This document shows, in pieces, positions 8,424 through 16,542 of a DNA stretch of 64,000 nt. Below the pieces are notes generated by a model. That model was not told the DNA's origin, searched no databases, and saw only the letters and a program-made list of their open reading frames with translations. Position 1 is the first letter of the stretch, and each line of letters opens with the position of its first letter. Source of the stretch: Leptolinea sp. UBA5203 (GTDB lineage: Bacteria > Chloroflexota > Anaerolineae > Anaerolineales > Anaerolineaceae); contig DHVR01000002.1 in the NCBI GenBank assembly GCA_002412765.1, positions 11,125 through 75,124 of the forward strand. Direction: 5' to 3'. A program made the position numbers and the translations under genes.

Positions 8424-9104
8424 ATGTGCGGAAGATTTACACTCACTTTGGAAATTTCTGCCTTGCAGATGGCCTTTGATTTGGGGGAACAAACCGTGGT
8501 CTGGCAATCCAATTACAATGTTGCTCCCAGTACATTGCTGCCGGTGCTGACTAATCAACAACCCGAGAAGATTCAACTTTTCCGTTGGGGACTGATTCCT
8601 TCCTGGTCCAAGGATCCGTCTATAGGGGCAAAGATGATAAATGCTCGTTCGGAAACCTTGCAGGAAAAACCATCTTTTCGAAGTGCATTTCAATCCCGGC
8701 GCTGCCTCATACCTGCCGATGGTTTTTTTGAATGGAAAAACACAGGCGCAAGCAAAGTTCCATATTATTTTCATAAACCGGATCATAGCCTTTTTTTGTT
8801 CGCAGGATTATGGGATTCCTGGATAGGTAGTGGAAATGTTGAACCGGTACACACGTTCACTATACTGACCTGTGCGCCCAATGCCGTTGTTGCACCTGTT
8901 CATGATCGTATGCCGGTAATACTAGATTGGGAGCATGGGAAAACCTGGCTGCAATCTGGTCAAAATGTCGTTACCTTACAATCCATGTTAAAGCCGGCGG
9001 AGGAAAATTTTCTTAGCAAGTATCCAGTATCTTCAAAAGTTAATAGCCCAGCCAACAATTCTGCGGTGTGTATTCAACCGATTCAGTCTGCGAGTTTGTT
9101 CTAA
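8424..9104 (+). CDS. SRAP/HMCES family abasic-site protein
   Basis: A 226-residue YedK-type protein. Cys2 directly after the initiator Met (MCGRFTLT) is the residue that forms a thiazolidine crosslink to abasic sites in single-stranded DNA; other SRAP marks are ARSETLQEKPSFR (about residues 75-87), the catalytic Glu in IPADGFFEWK, and the active-site His in PVHDRMPVIL. It protects ssDNA abasic sites during replication. The gene stands alone, divergent from ftcD. Length fits the family (220-230). Confidence 0.95.
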   Translation: MCGRFTLTLEISALQMAFDLGEQTVVWQSNYNVAPSTLLPVLTNQQPEKIQLFRWGLIPSWSKDPSIGAKMINARSETLQEKPSFRSAFQSRRCLIPADGFFEWKNTGASKVPYYFHKPDHSLFLFAGLWDSWIGSGNVEPVHTFTILTCAPNAVVAPVHDRMPVILDWEHGKTWLQSGQNVVTLQSMLKPAEENFLSKYPVSSKVNSPANNSAVCIQPIQSASLF

Positions 9105-9155
9105 AAGAGTCTGAATAGTCGGAAATATTTCTTCACCAATTAAACAAAAAAGCCC

Positions 9156-9184
9156 TTGACCGAACGGTTCATGTCTGATAGAAT
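9156..9184 (+). promoter_or_regulatory. Promoter of tRNA-Glu
   Basis: TTGACC (9156-9161), 17-bp spacer, TAGAAT (9179-9184). The expected start lies about four bases before the tRNA 5' end. Confidence 0.8.
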
Positions 9185-9194
9185 ATTGAACGTT

Positions 9195-9267
9195 GCCTCC
9201 ATCGTCTAGGGGACCAGGACGCAGCCCTTTCAAGGCTAAAACGAGAGTTCGAATCTCTCTGGAGGTA
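9195..9267 (+). tRNA. tRNA-Glu (anticodon TTC)
   Basis: A full cloverleaf: 7-bp acceptor stem (9195-9201 with 9260-9266, one G-U pair), D arm of the usual Glu form GTCTAGGGGACCAGGAC, anticodon loop CTTTCAA with TTC at 9229-9231, and a GAGAG/CTCTC T arm around TTCGAAT. The 3' CCA is not encoded. Confidence 0.95.
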
Positions 9268-9273
9268 CAAAGA

Positions 9274-9299
9274 AACCACCTGTTAGCAGGTGGTTTTTT
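9274..9299 (+). terminator. Terminator of tRNA-Glu
   Basis: A 9-bp stem (9274-9282 with 9287-9295), loop TTAG, then a run of six T. Confidence 0.9.
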
Positions 9300-9359
9300 C
9301 GTTAATCTTATGCATTAATTATTTTAGGTAGGATTTACCCATTCCTTTTTTATAACCTT

Positions 9360-9365
9360 TATAAT
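9360..9365 (+). promoter_or_regulatory. -10 box next to the diguanylate cyclase start
   Basis: A perfect TATAAT ends seven bases before the ATG at 9373, and no Shine-Dalgarno is present. Transcription would begin at or one base before the start codon, so the mRNA may be leaderless. The -35 is weak (TTTACC at long spacing). Confidence 0.5.
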
Positions 9366-9372
9366 AAAAAAT

Positions 9373-10857
9373 ATGGAAAGTAATTTGATTCGCAAAAATG
9401 AGATAAAAAATCAACGTTCAAAAAATATTTGGCTGATCATTGCGATGATTGTTGTGCTGACGCTTGGATTTTCATTGACGAGTGTTTTGAGTTATTTGGT
9501 AACCAAGAATTATGTCATCAATAATGCTCTCAGCCGTACGTTACCATTAATCAGCGATAACATTTATTCGGAAATCACCAAGGAATTGTTGGATCCTATC
9601 AACGTTTCTTCTTTAATGTCCAATGATACATTTCTGATCAATTGGGTGAGCGATGGAGAACTGGATCAAAAGCAAATATCGGACTATTTGGGAACCATTA
9701 AAAACCGCTATGGGTATACCAGTGCTTTCTTTGTATCCGATATTACTCAAAAGTACTACTATTCTGATGGGATACTAAAGACCATTTCCCCAGAGAATTC
9801 ACACGATGTTTGGTACTATGATTTTAAAGACTCAAAGCGGTCCCTTGATTTGGATGTGGATCATGATGAAGCCCGCGATGGCGGGTTAACCGTCTTTATC
9901 AATCATCGTTTGGAGAATTTGGACGGCACATTATTGGGTGTAACCGGGGTGGGCCTTGAAATGACGGATGTGGGCCAGAAATTTCTTGCCTATCAACAAA
10001 AATTTGATCATGAAATTTACTTGGTTGATGGGGCTGGTATCATTCAAATCCATTCCAATCCCGAATTAGTGGAATCCGTTAATCTATTGGAACGAGACGG
10101 GATAAAAGATATTCCGGGTTCTATTCTTGAACCATCCGATCAAATTCAAATCTATGAGTATCAAGACAGCGAAGGATTGAAAGCGATTTCCATTCGCTAT
10201 ATGCCGGAATTTGATTGGTATCTTATCATTGAAAAAGACCAGGAACCATCCTTATTGGATGCCAGGCAATCCTTATGGGCTAACATTCTCATTGGCCTTC
10301 TGATTACATTTGGAATATCCATCCTGATGATTTTAATCTTCCGAGCATATAACAAGCGGTTGGAAGATCTGGCATCTTTTGATGAATTAACTGCTTTGTA
10401 TAATCGACGCCATTTTAGTCATCTCATGGAGCGGGAGATTTCCATCGCACAACGTTATGGTCAAAAGCTCAGTATGCTGATGATGGATATAGACAATTTT
10501 AAATCCGTGAATGACCAATATGGACATGTCATTGGGGATGAAATGCTGCGCCTGATTTCCAAATCCATAACTAAGACAGTCAGGACAAGTGACATTGTGG
10601 GGCGTTGGGGTGGGGAAGAATTTGCCGTACTGTTGAGTAATACCGGAACTGAAGAAGCCTTGCAAATTGCACAACGAATTTTGATCGATGTTTCTAATCA
10701 GTACCTACCTACAGCAAAGGGGACTATCCGGAGAACGATCAGTATCGGGGTTTCCACGCTTGATAATCCGATTTCGGGGGAAGACACCCTGGTAAGTACA
10801 TCCGATGAAGCCTTGCTGCGTGCGAAAGCTAAAGGCAAGAACACAGTTTCACTATAG
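9373..10857 (+). CDS. Membrane-bound diguanylate cyclase (Cache-like sensor + GGDEF)
   Basis: A 494-residue sensor enzyme making cyclic di-GMP from two GTP. Membrane segments at about residues 20-43 and 307-328 bracket an extracytoplasmic domain of about 260 residues with Cache-like character (SDGILKT, GVTGVGLEMTDV). The cytoplasmic GGDEF domain starts at FDELTALYNRR, and the active site reads GGEEF near residue 413. An intact inhibitory I-site RTSD stands five residues upstream, so product inhibition is expected. The gene has its own terminator and no linked effector. Confidence 0.93.
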   Translation: MESNLIRKNEIKNQRSKNIWLIIAMIVVLTLGFSLTSVLSYLVTKNYVINNALSRTLPLISDNIYSEITKELLDPINVSSLMSNDTFLINWVSDGELDQKQISDYLGTIKNRYGYTSAFFVSDITQKYYYSDGILKTISPENSHDVWYYDFKDSKRSLDLDVDHDEARDGGLTVFINHRLENLDGTLLGVTGVGLEMTDVGQKFLAYQQKFDHEIYLVDGAGIIQIHSNPELVESVNLLERDGIKDIPGSILEPSDQIQIYEYQDSEGLKAISIRYMPEFDWYLIIEKDQEPSLLDARQSLWANILIGLLITFGISILMILIFRAYNKRLEDLASFDELTALYNRRHFSHLMEREISIAQRYGQKLSMLMMDIDNFKSVNDQYGHVIGDEMLRLISKSITKTVRTSDIVGRWGGEEFAVLLSNTGTEEALQIAQRILIDVSNQYLPTAKGTIRRTISIGVSTLDNPISGEDTLVSTSDEALLRAKAKGKNTVSL

Positions 10858-10880
10858 GTAAGATTGAAAATTTGAATAAA

Positions 10881-10917
10881 AAAGAGCGAACTAAGCTTGG
10901 CCTGATCGCTCTTTTTT
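10881..10917. terminator. Bidirectional terminator
   Basis: Arms AAAGAGCGA and TCGCTCTTT (10881-10889 with 10906-10914), followed by more T on the plus strand and preceded by A on the plus strand. It lies between the convergent cyclase and membrane protein genes. Confidence 0.85.
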
Positions 10918-10935
10918 TATCACTGATAGAATCGA

Positions 10936-12858
10936 TTATCGCATCACTACCCCTGAAAAGAGTGCCATCAGGAAATAAAGAATGATGAGCGCACCAAACC
11001 CATAACCGACAATAGCCCAGCCATTGATAGGGGTGGTGGTTTTGGGTTGGTCACCTTCTGCTATCGTCTGAAGGGTATCCATCAGTTGTTTGATCAGCTC
11101 ATTGGTTTTTTGGATAGGTGCGCCAAGGAAGGTAAACTTCTCCCTGGAACCTGGGATGACGAGGAGCTGTCCGGGGTACTGCTGTAATGCATGATGGAGC
11201 TCATCGGATGAAGCCATCATTAACCTGCCACTCAGCAGGATGGCGGAGAAGGAATTGAAGTCCTGGGGAATCATCCTCTCAGTGGCATTGATTCTGGTTA
11301 TTGACAACTTGGGCAAATGACGCTGGATTTTTTCCAAGGCTTGATCATAGAATCCCAGTTCGTCATCTGCTTCTATTATCAAAACCGGAAAAGCAGCATA
11401 CCGTTCTTCTAATAGTTGTGACTTTCCGGCTGAATCTTGTCTCAGGATACGCTGGTGATAGATCAGCCAGACCCCAATTAACCCAAGTAGGAAAATTTGT
11501 TTTACGCTGAACAATAATAGATTGTCGAATGGCTTCCCCATCGCGCTGTTGATCAGGTTATAAATCAATATACCAGCAGCGGACATGATGCCAATCACTG
11601 ACGCAAAGATGATCAGATACAGGTAGGTTTTACGCACCACAGATCGTCTGGCGTGTTGTCCCACTTCTTTGCTTTCCATGGCTTCCGCTTGCAAGGTTGT
11701 CCAGTTCCACAACCATAAAGGCAGGCCGATGGCAAGCTCCGCAAGTCCGTTGCACAATTGAATCCGCCAGCCGGGACCAGGAATTAGAGCTCCTACCGTA
11801 AAATCTGCCAGCAGAACCAGGAAAGTCCAGACGCTCAAAAAGGTCAGGGCATTCCCTGCAAAGGATAATAGGGTGGCGTAAAATCGGTACAAGCTCTTTT
11901 GGCGAATCGGATTGGTCTCATCCTGTAATGCTTCCTTGAGTCTTTTTCGGTAATAGGCATAGATTACCGTGAAAGGAATCAAGGTTGCGAGCAGATTGGC
12001 ATATTGGTTTATAAAAACTATCAGAGTGGAGGGTTTCCCCAATATCCATTGGAGCAGATAATTAATCATCATCCCACTGATACTGAGTACCACCGCCAAA
12101 CTGATCAGTGAGAAAGAGAGAAAAGTGATCAACCTTATTGCAGATTTACGATCCTGTTCCTGAGCAAAGGAGGTGCGAATCAACTGCCAGGTCCAAATCC
12201 AGACGGGCGTTGCCACCAGGATCAAAGTAATACCATTGACCACAACGGTGCTGTTAACCGCACTCCATTCAGGAACAGTTGATAAAATATTAGCTAAAAC
12301 CAATTGAACGCCGCTGACGAGGGTTCCAATGCCGAGGATCATCCAAACATAACGATAAATACGGCGAAGCAAATGCAATGCTTCAGGCTGGCTCTCTTTT
12401 TTCCACTCAACCCGTAATAGAAGTTCCGTCCCTAACCAAACAAGCAGATTTAGAACAATATTCGTCAGACTATCCAGTGGCTTATGGGTACTCAGGTAAG
12501 TTTGATAGGCACTTTCTGAAGCCATGAATCCCAAGAAAAAACAACGTAACAAAATAATAGAGCTAATGAAAACAGGAATCAGGGTGGCCAGACGAAGGGC
12601 ATAGAAGAAAATGGCTCGAATAATGCTGGATTTTTCTTCGGGATCCTGTTGATAATCATGCTGGATCGTTCTCCAGTGCAGAATGAAAATTGGTAATCCG
12701 ATCAACACCTGGGATAATCCTCTGGCCATTAAATCTGCCAATGAATCTGAGCCAGGAGCATTCCAAATATTACTAATTAATGCGTAAACGCCCCACAAGA
12801 CCAGCTCAAGACTGATAAAAGTCACCAAATAAAAATAAAAGCGTCGAACAGCCCGCAT
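10936..12858 (-). CDS. Multi-pass membrane protein of DUF5671-like repeats
   Basis: A 640-residue integral membrane protein with no assigned function. The same unit recurs about five times: an Arg-rich cytoplasmic edge with an RRxYxY-type start, a membrane helix, a loop, then further helices with a Trp-rich W-N/T-W type turn. Units begin near residues 3, 162, 240, 325 and 410. This resembles DUF5671-type proteins of Chloroflexota. Residues about 485-600 form a soluble-looking region, and a final helix lies at about 612-636. The ATG has AAGGAGG. It follows, in operon order, nothing; the small protein gene at 12889-13368 is upstream on the same strand with 30 bases between. Confidence 0.7.
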   Translation of the reverse strand: MRAVRRFYFYLVTFISLELVLWGVYALISNIWNAPGSDSLADLMARGLSQVLIGLPIFILHWRTIQHDYQQDPEEKSSIIRAIFFYALRLATLIPVFISSIILLRCFFLGFMASESAYQTYLSTHKPLDSLTNIVLNLLVWLGTELLLRVEWKKESQPEALHLLRRIYRYVWMILGIGTLVSGVQLVLANILSTVPEWSAVNSTVVVNGITLILVATPVWIWTWQLIRTSFAQEQDRKSAIRLITFLSFSLISLAVVLSISGMMINYLLQWILGKPSTLIVFINQYANLLATLIPFTVIYAYYRKRLKEALQDETNPIRQKSLYRFYATLLSFAGNALTFLSVWTFLVLLADFTVGALIPGPGWRIQLCNGLAELAIGLPLWLWNWTTLQAEAMESKEVGQHARRSVVRKTYLYLIIFASVIGIMSAAGILIYNLINSAMGKPFDNLLLFSVKQIFLLGLIGVWLIYHQRILRQDSAGKSQLLEERYAAFPVLIIEADDELGFYDQALEKIQRHLPKLSITRINATERMIPQDFNSFSAILLSGRLMMASSDELHHALQQYPGQLLVIPGSREKFTFLGAPIQKTNELIKQLMDTLQTIAEGDQPKTTTPINGWAIVGYGFGALIILYFLMALFSGVVMR

Positions 12859-12888
12859 GTGTTCCTCCTTACCGGTTTGATTGAAAAA

Positions 12889-13368
12889 TTACTTTTTGAG
12901 TTCCGCTGGGAGTTGATACCAATCCCAACCCCAATAAGGATAAGGAAACTGTTTGATCTTCCATGTGCCATCTTGTTTGACGAAAGTCACCAGATCGCTG
13001 GATTGTGAAGAGGTTGAAAATGGGTCGCCAGGTTGATAAATGAGGGTGACAACCACGCTGGCTTCATCGCCTCGGATGATACTTTTCTCAATGCGAATAC
13101 TTGTGGTATCCGTCGAGTATTTGGATTCATAGGCAGACTGCATGACCATTTGGTACTCAGGTTTATTGTCTGCTTCATATAAATAACTAGCGACTTTATC
13201 GTAATCTTCCTGATTCCAGGCAATTAGATAATTATTGACCACTCCCTCCGGGGTGTCTTCGGATTGATAGGTTAGTTCATTATGTGTAAAAAGGACAATA
13301 CCCACGGAAAGCAGCACAATGAGGGTGATGCCAATAAGAATTCCAATCAAGAAACGATCGTTTTTCAA
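12889..13368 (-). CDS. Small membrane-anchored protein, NTF2/DUF4878-like
   Basis: A 159-residue protein with one N-terminal membrane segment (about residues 7-29) and an exported domain. The segment TPEGVVNNYLIAWNQEDYDKV, cut here to its pattern of a helix with paired Trp and acidic residues, and the terminal VTFVKQDGTWKIKQ strand are typical of NTF2-fold DUF4878 lipoprotein-like domains. It starts at TTG (13366-13368) with GGAGG five bases upstream. It is probably co-transcribed with the DUF5671-like gene that follows. Function unknown. Confidence 0.7.
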   Translation of the reverse strand: MKNDRFLIGILIGITLIVLLSVGIVLFTHNELTYQSEDTPEGVVNNYLIAWNQEDYDKVASYLYEADNKPEYQMVMQSAYESKYSTDTTSIRIEKSIIRGDEASVVVTLIYQPGDPFSTSSQSSDLVTFVKQDGTWKIKQFPYPYWGWDWYQLPAELKK

Positions 13369-13485
13369 GGAAACCTCCTACCGAAACAAAGGATTATTTG
13401 ATCGGTTAGAATAATTGATGTTTTATTCTATTCATCATAACACGAATGAAATGATGTGGATTCGTCCTAAGTGGGAATGGTAAAT

Positions 13486-13516
13486 AAAAATCCCAACTGG
13501 TTCATTTGGGATTTTT
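13486..13516. terminator. Terminator of the proline iminopeptidase gene
   Basis: Perfect 11-bp arms AAAAATCCCAA/TTGGGATTTTT (13486-13496 with 13506-13516) around a 9-base loop. On the minus strand it falls 48 bases after the peptidase stop and before the next minus-strand gene; T-runs are present in both orientations. Confidence 0.8.
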
Positions 13517-13563
13517 ATCCATAGACTATTTTATGGCAAAACAAATACTGGTCTTGGAAAAAC

Positions 13564-14547
13564 TCAAGGGTATACTTTTTTGAAATCTTCTGTCGCCTTT
13601 ACCAGCTCAATCGACATATTCCCAACGCTGCCGGCGTGTCCGCCATCCGGGACGAGGACTAATTCCGCCTTTGGATAGCATTGTTTTAGATCCCAGGCAG
13701 AACGGGGGGGACAGACCATATCATAACGGCCTTGCACCATACGGCAGGGGATGTGTTGAATTTTACTGATTTCATCCAGCAAGAAAGTTTCTTTTTCAAA
13801 AAAGCAATGATTCATAAAATAGTGGGCTTCAATCAGCGCCACTGATAGGGTGGATTTCTCTGTAAGGCGTTTAGTTTCTTCTGTGGCAATTTCTTCATCA
13901 GGTGAGGGCTCGGGTTTGATATGAAATGAGTTGGCATCTTCCCAGTCACTCCAGATTTTGGCAAATTTATATTGTTCACTGCCCTCCAAAGTAAGGAAGC
14001 GTTTGTGATAGGCAGCGATAAAATCTTCACGTTCATTTTCTGGAATCGGGGCAATAAATTCCTGCCATTCTTCGGGATGAATCATGGAAGCCCCATGTTG
14101 ATACAACCAATCGGTTTCGATTTTGCGGCCCAGAAAAATTCCCCGCAGGATCAAGCCCAAGACAACTTGTGGATAGGTAATGGCATAAGCCAGCGCAAGA
14201 GTGCTGCCCCAACTACCTCCAAAGACAACCCACTGTGAGATGCCTAAATGGAGGCGTAATTTTTCAATATCTTCCACCAGGTGCCAGGTAGTGTTTTCAT
14301 ATAAGGAAAGGGCTGGTGTGCTCTTTCCCGCACCACGCTGATCAAATAGGATAATCCGATAAAAAGCAGGATCAAAATATTTACGAGCCTTAGGGTGAGA
14401 ACTTCCCCCAGGGCCGCCGTGAAGAAACACAATGGGTTTTCCTTCAGGATTTCCAGATTCCTCATAATAGAGGGTATGTTCGTCAGATACAGGTAGAAAA
14501 CCTGTGCGGTAGGGCTCAATATCCGGATAGGGCTGGGTGGGTGTCAT
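13564..14547 (-). CDS. pip: Proline iminopeptidase (alpha/beta hydrolase)
   Basis: A 327-residue cytoplasmic serine peptidase releasing N-terminal proline from peptides. The oxyanion motif HGGPGG is near residue 43, DQRGAGKST near 70, the nucleophile elbow GGSWGS near 109, and the late Asp and His in GRYDMVCPP and GGHAGS complete the triad. This layout and length match the S33 family. The SWGS nucleophile and RGAGKS segment favour proline iminopeptidase over other S33 members. It is followed by a terminator and lies after a small membrane protein gene (14565-14912). Confidence 0.92.
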   Translation of the reverse strand: MTPTQPYPDIEPYRTGFLPVSDEHTLYYEESGNPEGKPIVFLHGGPGGSSHPKARKYFDPAFYRIILFDQRGAGKSTPALSLYENTTWHLVEDIEKLRLHLGISQWVVFGGSWGSTLALAYAITYPQVVLGLILRGIFLGRKIETDWLYQHGASMIHPEEWQEFIAPIPENEREDFIAAYHKRFLTLEGSEQYKFAKIWSDWEDANSFHIKPEPSPDEEIATEETKRLTEKSTLSVALIEAHYFMNHCFFEKETFLLDEISKIQHIPCRMVQGRYDMVCPPRSAWDLKQCYPKAELVLVPDGGHAGSVGNMSIELVKATEDFKKVYP

Positions 14548-14564
14548 GGAGTATTCCTTATGGG

Positions 14565-14912
14565 TCAGTTTTCTTTGCTTTCTTCAATCAGAATATCATC
14601 CATTTTGGGTTGAGGAACCGCTGTGGATGATTTCTGTATCGGTGAACCTTCAGGCGGGTTTAAGACAATGGGATGTTCAGGCGGCTGGACTGGCTTTTGT
14701 AGAATGGAAAAAAGGATTACAAAAAGCAATAATACGGCAGCGCCGAGACCAAACAATATAATCGTCTTACGATAATATTCAGGTTGGGTTGTCATCAGAA
14801 ATATCGTGATGAGCAGGATAAACATCAGAATAAAAAAGCCACCGGTATAAACGGAAGTCCCGGATTTCTTGGTTTGTTTCTCTTTTTTGTTTTTCTTGTC
14901 AGATTTACTCAT
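14565..14912 (-). CDS. Small two-helix membrane protein, unknown function
   Basis: A 115-residue protein: a very basic N terminus (KKNKKEKQTKK, residues 5-15), two membrane segments (about 26-42 and 50-69), then a Pro-rich soluble tail ending in acidic residues. Its ATG overlaps the rsmI stop by four bases (ATGA at 14909-14912), so it is translated from the rsmI message. I do not recognise a family. Confidence 0.65.
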   Translation of the reverse strand: MSKSDKKNKKEKQTKKSGTSVYTGGFFILMFILLITIFLMTTQPEYYRKTIILFGLGAAVLLLFVILFSILQKPVQPPEHPIVLNPPEGSPIQKSSTAVPQPKMDDILIEESKEN

Positions 14913-15601
14913 GATTTTTTTCCAGAAGTATAGATTACAAGAATAAATTCTGCTTTCTTCTTCTCCAAACTTTCCAACACATCCGTTACACTGCCGCGAT
15001 AAATCTTTTCGGTGGTTTGGGTCAGATCAGTTGCAAGCATGATCTCCTGGCTTGGGGAAAACACTTTACTTACGTCCACCAAGAGCATCTCCAGGCGATA
15101 GGGAGTATCCATGATGATGACGGGCAAATTGTGTGCCTTCAGGGATCGTAAAGCTGCTATGCGATTGTCGTTTTCCCTTGGGAGGAAACCGCCAAAGATA
15201 AATTGATTTAAAGGACGATCCAGCACGGATAAAGCTGTGATCAGAGAAGAAGGTCCTGGTAGGGGAATTACCTGGATACCAGACTGTACTGCCTGTCGGA
15301 TTAGCTCATACCCCGGGTCAGCAAAAACCGGTGTACCGCAATCAGAAATCAAAGCAGCATTTTTTCCAAGCAGCAATTGTTCAATTAAACTGCCTGTATC
15401 CATTTTTTCATTGTGCTCACTCAAAACCGCAAACGGTTTTTCTGCCAAGCCGCATTGTTTCAAGAAACGTGAGGCATTGCGAACATCTTCACAAATGATC
15501 ATATCCACAGCGGATAAAATATCCAGGGCACGCAGCGTAATATCTTTGGGGTGTCCGATAGGAATTGCTACAACATAGAGTGTACCGATTTCAGATTGCA
15601 T
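14909..15601 (-). CDS. rsmI: 16S rRNA (cytidine1402-2'-O)-methyltransferase
   Basis: A 230-residue SAM-dependent methyltransferase acting on the ribosomal P-site nucleotide C1402. Family marks are YVVAIPIGHPKDITLRALDIL at the N terminus (pattern TPIGN in relatives), EDVRNASRFL, the LISDCGTPVFADPGYELI region near residue 85, and PLPGPSSLITAL near 112. The protein is somewhat shorter than E. coli RsmI (286) because the C-terminal domain is reduced. The gene is divergent from the ZIP transporter. Confidence 0.93.
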   Translation of the reverse strand: MQSEIGTLYVVAIPIGHPKDITLRALDILSAVDMIICEDVRNASRFLKQCGLAEKPFAVLSEHNEKMDTGSLIEQLLLGKNAALISDCGTPVFADPGYELIRQAVQSGIQVIPLPGPSSLITALSVLDRPLNQFIFGGFLPRENDNRIAALRSLKAHNLPVIIMDTPYRLEMLLVDVSKVFSPSQEIMLATDLTQTTEKIYRGSVTDVLESLEKKKAEFILVIYTSGKKS

Positions 15602-15722
15602 TAACTATTCTTTTTCCTAGTGTAGTTCGCTATAATAGAGTATTCCAAAAGAAAACTCTGGGTCGAGAACCATATTTTTATTTTAACATGAATTACGACC
15701 TGTTGAAGGAAATGAGGGCAAT

Positions 15723-16538
15723 ATGACATTTATTGAATCAATTGAAAAATTAAACCCTATCGCACAGGCGTTATTAGCGACGATGTTTACCTGGGGTTGC
15801 ACAGCCCTTGGCGCAGCGGGTGTTTTTCTGGCAAAAGAAGTAAATCGCAAAGTATTGGATGCCATGCTGGGTTTTGCAGCCGGTGTGATGATCGCCGCCA
15901 GCTACTGGTCTTTACTTGCCCCTGCAATCGAGATGTCTGCTGATTCCGGGGTTCCAAGCTGGGTTCCTGCCGCGGTTGGCTTTCTCTTGGGAGGAGCTTT
16001 TTTGTATTTAGTAGACAAATTACTTCCCCATTTACATCTTGGTTTTCCGGATAGTGAGAAGGAAGGCATCAAGACTTCCTGGCAGAGAAGTGTTTTGTTA
16101 GTTTTGGCAATCACTTTGCATAATTTTCCTGAAGGTTTGGCGGTGGGTGTGGCTTTTGGGGCTGCTGCAGCAGGTTTCCCGGAAGCTTCCCTAGCTGGAG
16201 CCGTTGTTCTGGCAATTGGTATTGGTATTCAGAACTTTCCCGAGGGTCTGGCGGTTGCTGTTCCGCTAAGACGGGAAGGCTTTTCACGGCTAAAAAGCTT
16301 TACGGTGGGTCAGCTATCGGGTGCAGTGGAACCGATAGCTGGTGTCCTTGGTGCGGCGGCTGTTTATTTTATTCGCCCGCTCCTGCCCTATGCCTTGTCT
16401 TTTGCGGCGGGTGCCATGATTTATGTAGTTATCGAAGAGTTGATTCCGGAATCGCAACTTGAGGGAACGGATTGGCCAACAATTGGTGCGATGATTGGGT
16501 TTACCGTGATGATGGTGCTTGATGTTGCACTGGGTTAA
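15723..16538 (+). CDS. ZIP family divalent metal transporter
   Basis: A 271-residue inner-membrane protein with about eight helices. The two metal-site signatures are on helices IV and V: HNFPEGLAVGVAFG (about residue 130) and QNFPEGLAVAVPL (about 170), as in ZupT. It imports zinc, iron or manganese. A TATAAT lies at 15631-15636, about 85 bases upstream. murJ begins five bases after its stop codon, so the two are probably one transcript. Substrate not determinable. Confidence 0.9.
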   Translation: MTFIESIEKLNPIAQALLATMFTWGCTALGAAGVFLAKEVNRKVLDAMLGFAAGVMIAASYWSLLAPAIEMSADSGVPSWVPAAVGFLLGGAFLYLVDKLLPHLHLGFPDSEKEGIKTSWQRSVLLVLAITLHNFPEGLAVGVAFGAAAAGFPEASLAGAVVLAIGIGIQNFPEGLAVAVPLRREGFSRLKSFTVGQLSGAVEPIAGVLGAAAVYFIRPLLPYALSFAAGAMIYVVIEELIPESQLEGTDWPTIGAMIGFTVMMVLDVALG

Positions 16539-16542
16539 GTCC

